Assembly (NCBI GenBank): GCA_009731375.1
Contig: BJOX01000021.1
Location: forward strand, 1,360,854 to 1,424,853
Length of the DNA: 64,000 nt
Direction: 5' to 3'
DNA from: Paulinella micropora
Lineage: Eukaryota > Cercozoa > Imbricatea > Euglyphida
Part shown: in pieces, positions 60,432-64,000 of the stretch
How positions within the stretch are numbered: position 1 is the first letter of the stretch
Layout: every line of letters begins with the position of its first letter
Notes under the pieces: model-generated
Told to the model about the DNA's origin: nothing
Seen by the model: only the letters and a program-made list of their open reading frames with translations
The model's database searches: none
Translations under genes and position numbers: made by a program

Positions 60432-62105
60432 TCAGCCCCTGGAGGGCCGTCTCGGAATGTATTGATAAAATCTGTTGCTGTCTACTCTGATCCCGTAGCT
60501 AACTCCACGTGAAGTGGGCCCTTGAAACAAGGGATCGGAGCGGGGCAGTGTCTGGTGTAGCAGCGCGTGCGCGTCGGCAGCGACCCGGAGACGCCAATCG
60601 CCAGCAGGGACTTGGGGGCGCCAATCGTCGTCAGCAGCTACTAGTGTCTTGGGTCCCCCCCTCACCAAGTAGCCGTGAGTATGAATGGCAGTTTTACCGC
60701 GCCACGAGTCTTGTCCGTCTGGCTGAGCTGGGCGCTTGACAGCGCTGGCATATGCTAGCTTTGATTCTGCCTTCATGGCAGCGTGTATCTCGGCACCCAG
60801 ATGTTTCTCCCACCCCCTCTCCTCGCTTTGAAACTCGCTGGGTCCGACGACATCTTTGTACCAAAGCGCAAGAGCGTCGGTGAAAAATTTCTTTTTGGGA
60901 CATGCACTGTCAGGCCCTTGGGGATCTGTCACTAGGCGACAAAGTATTTGGTACAAGTACACGCATTCATCATAGAAGACCCCGAACGGTTTGTAGGGGT
61001 AGAGCAAGGGCTTGTGCGTGCCTCTGTAGATGCTCGTTGCCAAATCACGGTTGTTTAAAAGCAGTCGCTCTAAGAACGGGGCACCGTGCCTAGTCGTCGA
61101 GGCCCACACGTCCAGCTTCATGACTAGGCGCAATGCGTCGCCCAGGTGTCTTTGGTCTTCACAGGCGATGACGTTGACCAACATGTCGTGCACTACGTGA
61201 GCCAAGGGTGAGTCGTCACTGTGGACGGCCTGCCCCAGCCTCTCGTACGTGTTGCAGACCAGCAGCACGTAGTGCAATAGCTTCAGAACTGTTTCCTGGT
61301 TCCGGGCAGGAAGCAGCCTATTAGGCACGGGATAATAACAGACCCTCCCCTCGGGGTCGCAGAGCGTGGTTGGTGGCCCTTGGGCGGTCCTGCACCAATC
61401 TCTCTCCAGCCCGACAAACACAAATTGACACTCCCTTTCTGGTCTCTTAAAAATAGCATAAGGCGATATGCCGGACCACACGTGGTAGCTGTATTCTGCA
61501 TTTTGCTGCAGTGGTATGAGCGTAGAGAGGCTGCCTAATTGTTCGTATAGCTTTTGCAGGCCGGACACCCTGGCCTTTACTTCTTCATTCTTGAGCCACT
61601 TGAGCAGGTGGGTGTCTCCCCAGTACTCGGATTCTTGCAGAATAAGCAAGTAGTTGTCTTCCGCTTTTCCATTAAGCATTGCTTGTAGGACAGACAAAGT
61701 ACTTCGTCGCGTCTTGTCGAACACTTGAACGTGGTTACCCATCACCTCGTGGTAAACTGCATTTTCCACCAGTTTTAAAAGAAGCTTTAGGTTTTCTTTT
61801 GTCTCGTCCGATAGATTTCTGTTTGCGCATGCGGGGAGCCACGCCAGCTTCCTGGTTTTGGGCACATTCTTCGAACCTTCCAAGGCCTTTGCGTCGTTCC
61901 CCACCTGCTCAAGGATCTTTTCCCGAGCTTCTGCTGGGCCCTCTGTAAGTCGGTAGGCGCGAACGCCAAACGCGGTAGCTTTATCGTCGCTGAGAAGGAT
62001 AAGACGCCGCTGCGTTACATGTAGCAGCGCTTTGCGGGGGCTGGAGCTTGAGCGCAACGCTGTCACCAGCGTTTGTAGCAGCCCATCGAACTCGTTCTGT
62101 GCCAT
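60432..62105 (-). CDS. Unknown 557-aa protein
   Basis: ATG 62105 ('MAQNEFDGLLQTLVTALRSS'). Convergent with recombinase 2; the two stops are only 6 bp apart. Globular alpha-rich sequence ('HVVHDMLVNVIACEDQRHLG', 'YLLILQESEYWGDTHLLKWL', 'FGVFYDECVYLYQILCRLVT') with no membrane segment, signal peptide or recognisable motif. Gene length, codon use and a partner of similar character at 63162-64000 suggest a virus-specific family. Confidence 0.6.
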   Translation of the reverse strand: MAQNEFDGLLQTLVTALRSSSSPRKALLHVTQRRLILLSDDKATAFGVRAYRLTEGPAEAREKILEQVGNDAKALEGSKNVPKTRKLAWLPACANRNLSDETKENLKLLLKLVENAVYHEVMGNHVQVFDKTRRSTLSVLQAMLNGKAEDNYLLILQESEYWGDTHLLKWLKNEEVKARVSGLQKLYEQLGSLSTLIPLQQNAEYSYHVWSGISPYAIFKRPERECQFVFVGLERDWCRTAQGPPTTLCDPEGRVCYYPVPNRLLPARNQETVLKLLHYVLLVCNTYERLGQAVHSDDSPLAHVVHDMLVNVIACEDQRHLGDALRLVMKLDVWASTTRHGAPFLERLLLNNRDLATSIYRGTHKPLLYPYKPFGVFYDECVYLYQILCRLVTDPQGPDSACPKKKFFTDALALWYKDVVGPSEFQSEERGWEKHLGAEIHAAMKAESKLAYASAVKRPAQPDGQDSWRGKTAIHTHGYLVRGGPKTLVAADDDWRPQVPAGDWRLRVAADAHALLHQTLPRSDPLFQGPTSRGVSYGIRVDSNRFYQYIPRRPSRG

Positions 62106-62304
62106 GCCCTCCGCTTCTTTCCTATAGGACCAAAAAGGAGGGCGGGGGGGGGGGGAGGGGGGGGTTTTTNNNNNNNNNNCCTCTTCTGCCTTTCCTTTTC
62201 CCTCCCCTTCCCCTCCCTCTCTTGCAGCTCTCTCCTTTCTTCTTCCCCCTCTCCCTTGTGCTAAGGAGAAACAAGTGGCGGGCTCTTTTATTTTTTTGTA
62301 GGCT
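62106..62304. other. Divergent intergenic region with 10-N gap
   Basis: G run, N 62170-62179, C/T-rich tract, then TCTTTTATTTTTTTGTAGGC just before ATG 62305. Confidence 0.6.
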
Positions 62305-63096
62305 ATGGACAGCAGACGGAGTTTGTTTGGCGAGGCGGGGCCGGAGGATGTAGAATGCGGAGAGGTCGTGATAACCTGCGAGGCACAGACCCGGGCGGAC
62401 CCGGCGCGACAAGTCCCTGGCTCGGCCGTCACGTGCTACAGCGGCGACAAGGCGATCCAGGTGCAGACGTGCGACGTTGTCATCGCGAAGCGCAGCGACC
62501 TGGAGAGAGCGATCGGGGAGCTGCCGCTAGTCACCAACGTAGCGACAAACTGGGATCGAGTGGACCCCCGCCAGCAAAGCGCGGTGGGCGGAGCTGAGGT
62601 ACTGTGGAAGTTCATGGGCGTGTGCGGGGAGGACGGCCTGTTACAGGGCAAGCAGGTGCGTGTGCAGACGCAGGGCGTGACGGACATGTACCTGCCGCAC
62701 CTTAACTGCTCCCCCAAGTCCGAGTGGGCGCACGAAGACATGCTTTTCTATGCCCGGCTGCCGTATCCCGAGGAGCTGCCTCATCGGTGGGCGCTGCCCG
62801 CCAAGGAAGGACACTCCCGCGTCCTGCTGGAAGCGCACTGCTTGGCGGCGGCCGCGAACCAAGACCACGCCGGCTTCGCGCGCACGGCTTGTCAGCAGCA
62901 GGTGCAAGACTGGGTGCGCGTCTTGCGTCCCCGCCCCGGGGCTCCGCCCCCCGAGGCGCAACAGCTGTTCTCGCTGCTGAAACAGTGCGTCGTCGACTAT
63001 GTCACGCGTGCGGCGCGCCGGGAGGACAACATCCAATACGTAGGACAGTGTGTGCGCCAGGGCTATTTTGGGGAAATGAGTCGGGTCTACATGTGA
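62305..63096 (+). CDS. Unknown 263-aa protein
   Basis: ATG 62305 ('MDSRRSLFGEAGPEDVECGE') to TGA 63096. High-GC, globular, with no TM or signal. Segments 'SAVTCYSGDKAIQVQTCDVV', 'VQTQGVTDMYLPHLNCSPKS' and 'QCVVDYVTRAARREDNIQYV'. I do not recognise it. The stop is followed at once by a T8AATTAAAA 3'-end signal. Confidence 0.6.
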   Translation: MDSRRSLFGEAGPEDVECGEVVITCEAQTRADPARQVPGSAVTCYSGDKAIQVQTCDVVIAKRSDLERAIGELPLVTNVATNWDRVDPRQQSAVGGAEVLWKFMGVCGEDGLLQGKQVRVQTQGVTDMYLPHLNCSPKSEWAHEDMLFYARLPYPEELPHRWALPAKEGHSRVLLEAHCLAAAANQDHAGFARTACQQQVQDWVRVLRPRPGAPPPEAQQLFSLLKQCVVDYVTRAARREDNIQYVGQCVRQGYFGEMSRVYM

Positions 63097-63101
63097 AAAA
63101 G

Positions 63102-63117
63102 TTTTTTTTAATTAAAA
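63102..63117. terminator. TTTTTTTTAATTAAAA palindrome between convergent genes
   Basis: Lies 6 bp after the stop of the 263-aa gene and 45 bp from the stop of the minus gene at 63162; likely a bidirectional 3'-end or poly(A) element. Confidence 0.5.
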
Positions 63118-63161
63118 GCACACGACACACACAAAAAAGAAACAGCCAGCGAGACTTCTAT

Positions 63162-64000
63162 TTAAAGGGCACGGGGGGCGAAGGCCAATGCTGTTTTGTT
63201 TAGCAGGTGCGCTACATCGACAAAGGCTAGAGGTCCCGCCGCCGGGTCCAGCACTTCGCTTTCTTCCATTTTCCCATCAAAGACCAACCTCAAGATTTCT
63301 TTCAGCGCGTCAGTGTAACAAGTATAATTTTCCTCAAGGTTGCCAAACAATCCGTGTGTATCGCTAGATGATGATGCGTATGGAACAATTTTGCTCTTAT
63401 AGTCGTTCATGGCCAAACGAGGAAATTGTGCTTCGTCGCCATCTTGTCGACCGAGCGCTTTGTTTAGACGCGAGGCCGAGAGATCGGGCGACAAATCCGG
63501 GCACAGCTTCAATCTCGTCGTGTCCCACCAAACATTCTTTTTCAAAAGAGAATTGGTCCATAGTGCGCGCAACTCTTGGGGTCGGTTCTTTTCGGCTTGA
63601 TTCATGACAAGCAGAAGGTGCCCTCCTCTGTCCTGGATTTCCACCGCTCCAAGAACTGTGTAGCGAACTAGCCTCTGATTGACGACGATTGTGCGCACGT
63701 GTTCGTTGGTATGCATGCAATAGTCCAGCGCCGCGTAGACTGCATGGTCTAGCGGCTTGAGCCATTCTTTGTTGTGGGCGCTGCCAAGCCGGCTAAGAAT
63801 TTGTGTACCCTTTGGGGGCTCGGTGGCTTCGAATTTCTTGCTAAACTGATTCAGGAAATTTTCAATGAAGCTTACATCCTCATCCTTCGCCGCTTGTTGT
63901 TGTCGGTTCGGCAGAGTCATTTCCACGAGGGTTTCTTCTGCCAGCATCAAGCAGTCTCGATAGGTTTTGTACGGAACGAGTGTTTCCTTTTCGTTATCCG
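63162..64000 (-). CDS. Unknown protein, 5' end beyond window
   Basis: Open from the right window edge ('DNEKETLVPYKTYRDCLMLA') to the stop at 63162, at least 279 codons. Helical sequence with Asp/Glu-rich patches ('LPNRQQQAAKDEDVSFIENF', 'LLLVMNQAEKNRPQELRALW', 'CYTDALKEILRLVFDG'). No motif recognised. Style resembles the 557-aa protein at 60432. Confidence 0.55.
   Translation of the reverse strand, partial: DNEKETLVPYKTYRDCLMLAEETLVEMTLPNRQQQAAKDEDVSFIENFLNQFSKKFEATEPPKGTQILSRLGSAHNKEWLKPLDHAVYAALDYCMHTNEHVRTIVVNQRLVRYTVLGAVEIQDRGGHLLLVMNQAEKNRPQELRALWTNSLLKKNVWWDTTRLKLCPDLSPDLSASRLNKALGRQDGDEAQFPRLAMNDYKSKIVPYASSSSDTHGLFGNLEENYTCYTDALKEILRLVFDGKMEESEVLDPAAGPLAFVDVAHLLNKTALAFAPRAL

Noticed and set aside
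1-64000. Alternative genetic code explaining in-frame stops
   Set aside because: The few internal stops are of different types (TGA, TAA, TAG), while the same triplets end many intact genes just before poly(A) signals.

Overview
The window looks like part of a large double-stranded DNA virus of a protist (Nucleocytoviricota-like, possibly mirusvirus-like), either free or integrated in a host chromosome. The grounds are densely packed genes on both strands without recognisable spliceosomal introns, AATAAA or TTTTAATTAAAA signals just after stop codons, no bacterial ribosome-binding sites, an mRNA-capping guanylyltransferase, a histone-fold protein, a eukaryotic/viral Fanzor (TnpB-like) nuclease, EsV-1-7-like Cys/His repeats, Sel1/TPR/BspA repeat proteins and several orphan genes. 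No capsid, polymerase or packaging-ATPase hallmark is visible, so the assignment is inference. About 5 kb is assembly gap (N); almost every gap lies in an intergenic poly-C or poly-G run.

Layout. 1-2462 is the end of a multidomain ADP-ribose-handling enzyme. 2.5-6 kb holds one intact unknown gene and two decayed SAM/Sel1 genes. 6-24 kb is an accessory zone: one intact Fanzor (17811-19808), three decayed Fanzor copies and smaller fragments, CCCCGGGGG arrays, an HNH gene, a protein with an Ulp1-like protease signature, a membrane protein, and many copies of two repeats. One repeat is a GC-rich 50-95 bp double-hairpin element (DHE). The other is an approximately 80 bp repeat that matches the sequence downstream of the intact Fanzor gene (called RE here). 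24-33.7 kb contains a DHE-broken gene, a BRO-like/HNH gene, an acidic unknown, a signal-peptide protein with an in-frame stop, and a broken EsV-1-7-like gene.

33.8-64 kb is the more conserved-looking part: an 877-aa unknown, a helical protein, a protein kinase, Sel1 and TPR proteins, a secreted/membrane glycoprotein, a membrane-anchored GH88/105-type glycosidase, an H4-like histone-fold protein, a four-TM protein, the capping enzyme, a giant unknown split by a C11 frameshift, a BspA-like secreted protein, two adjacent paralogous tyrosine recombinases (the first with an in-frame TGA) and three unknowns.

How the parts may act together (inference): capping and the histone-fold protein serve viral mRNA and chromatin; the kinase, Sel1, TPR and ADP-ribose proteins are host-interaction candidates; the glycoprotein, glycosidase, BspA and four-TM proteins are surface or virion-membrane candidates; Fanzor, HNH, the recombinases and the DHE/RE repeats form the mobile load. 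The most unusual feature is the tie between Fanzor remnants, DHE scars at their deletion junctions, and dispersed RE copies that each run into a different downstream sequence.
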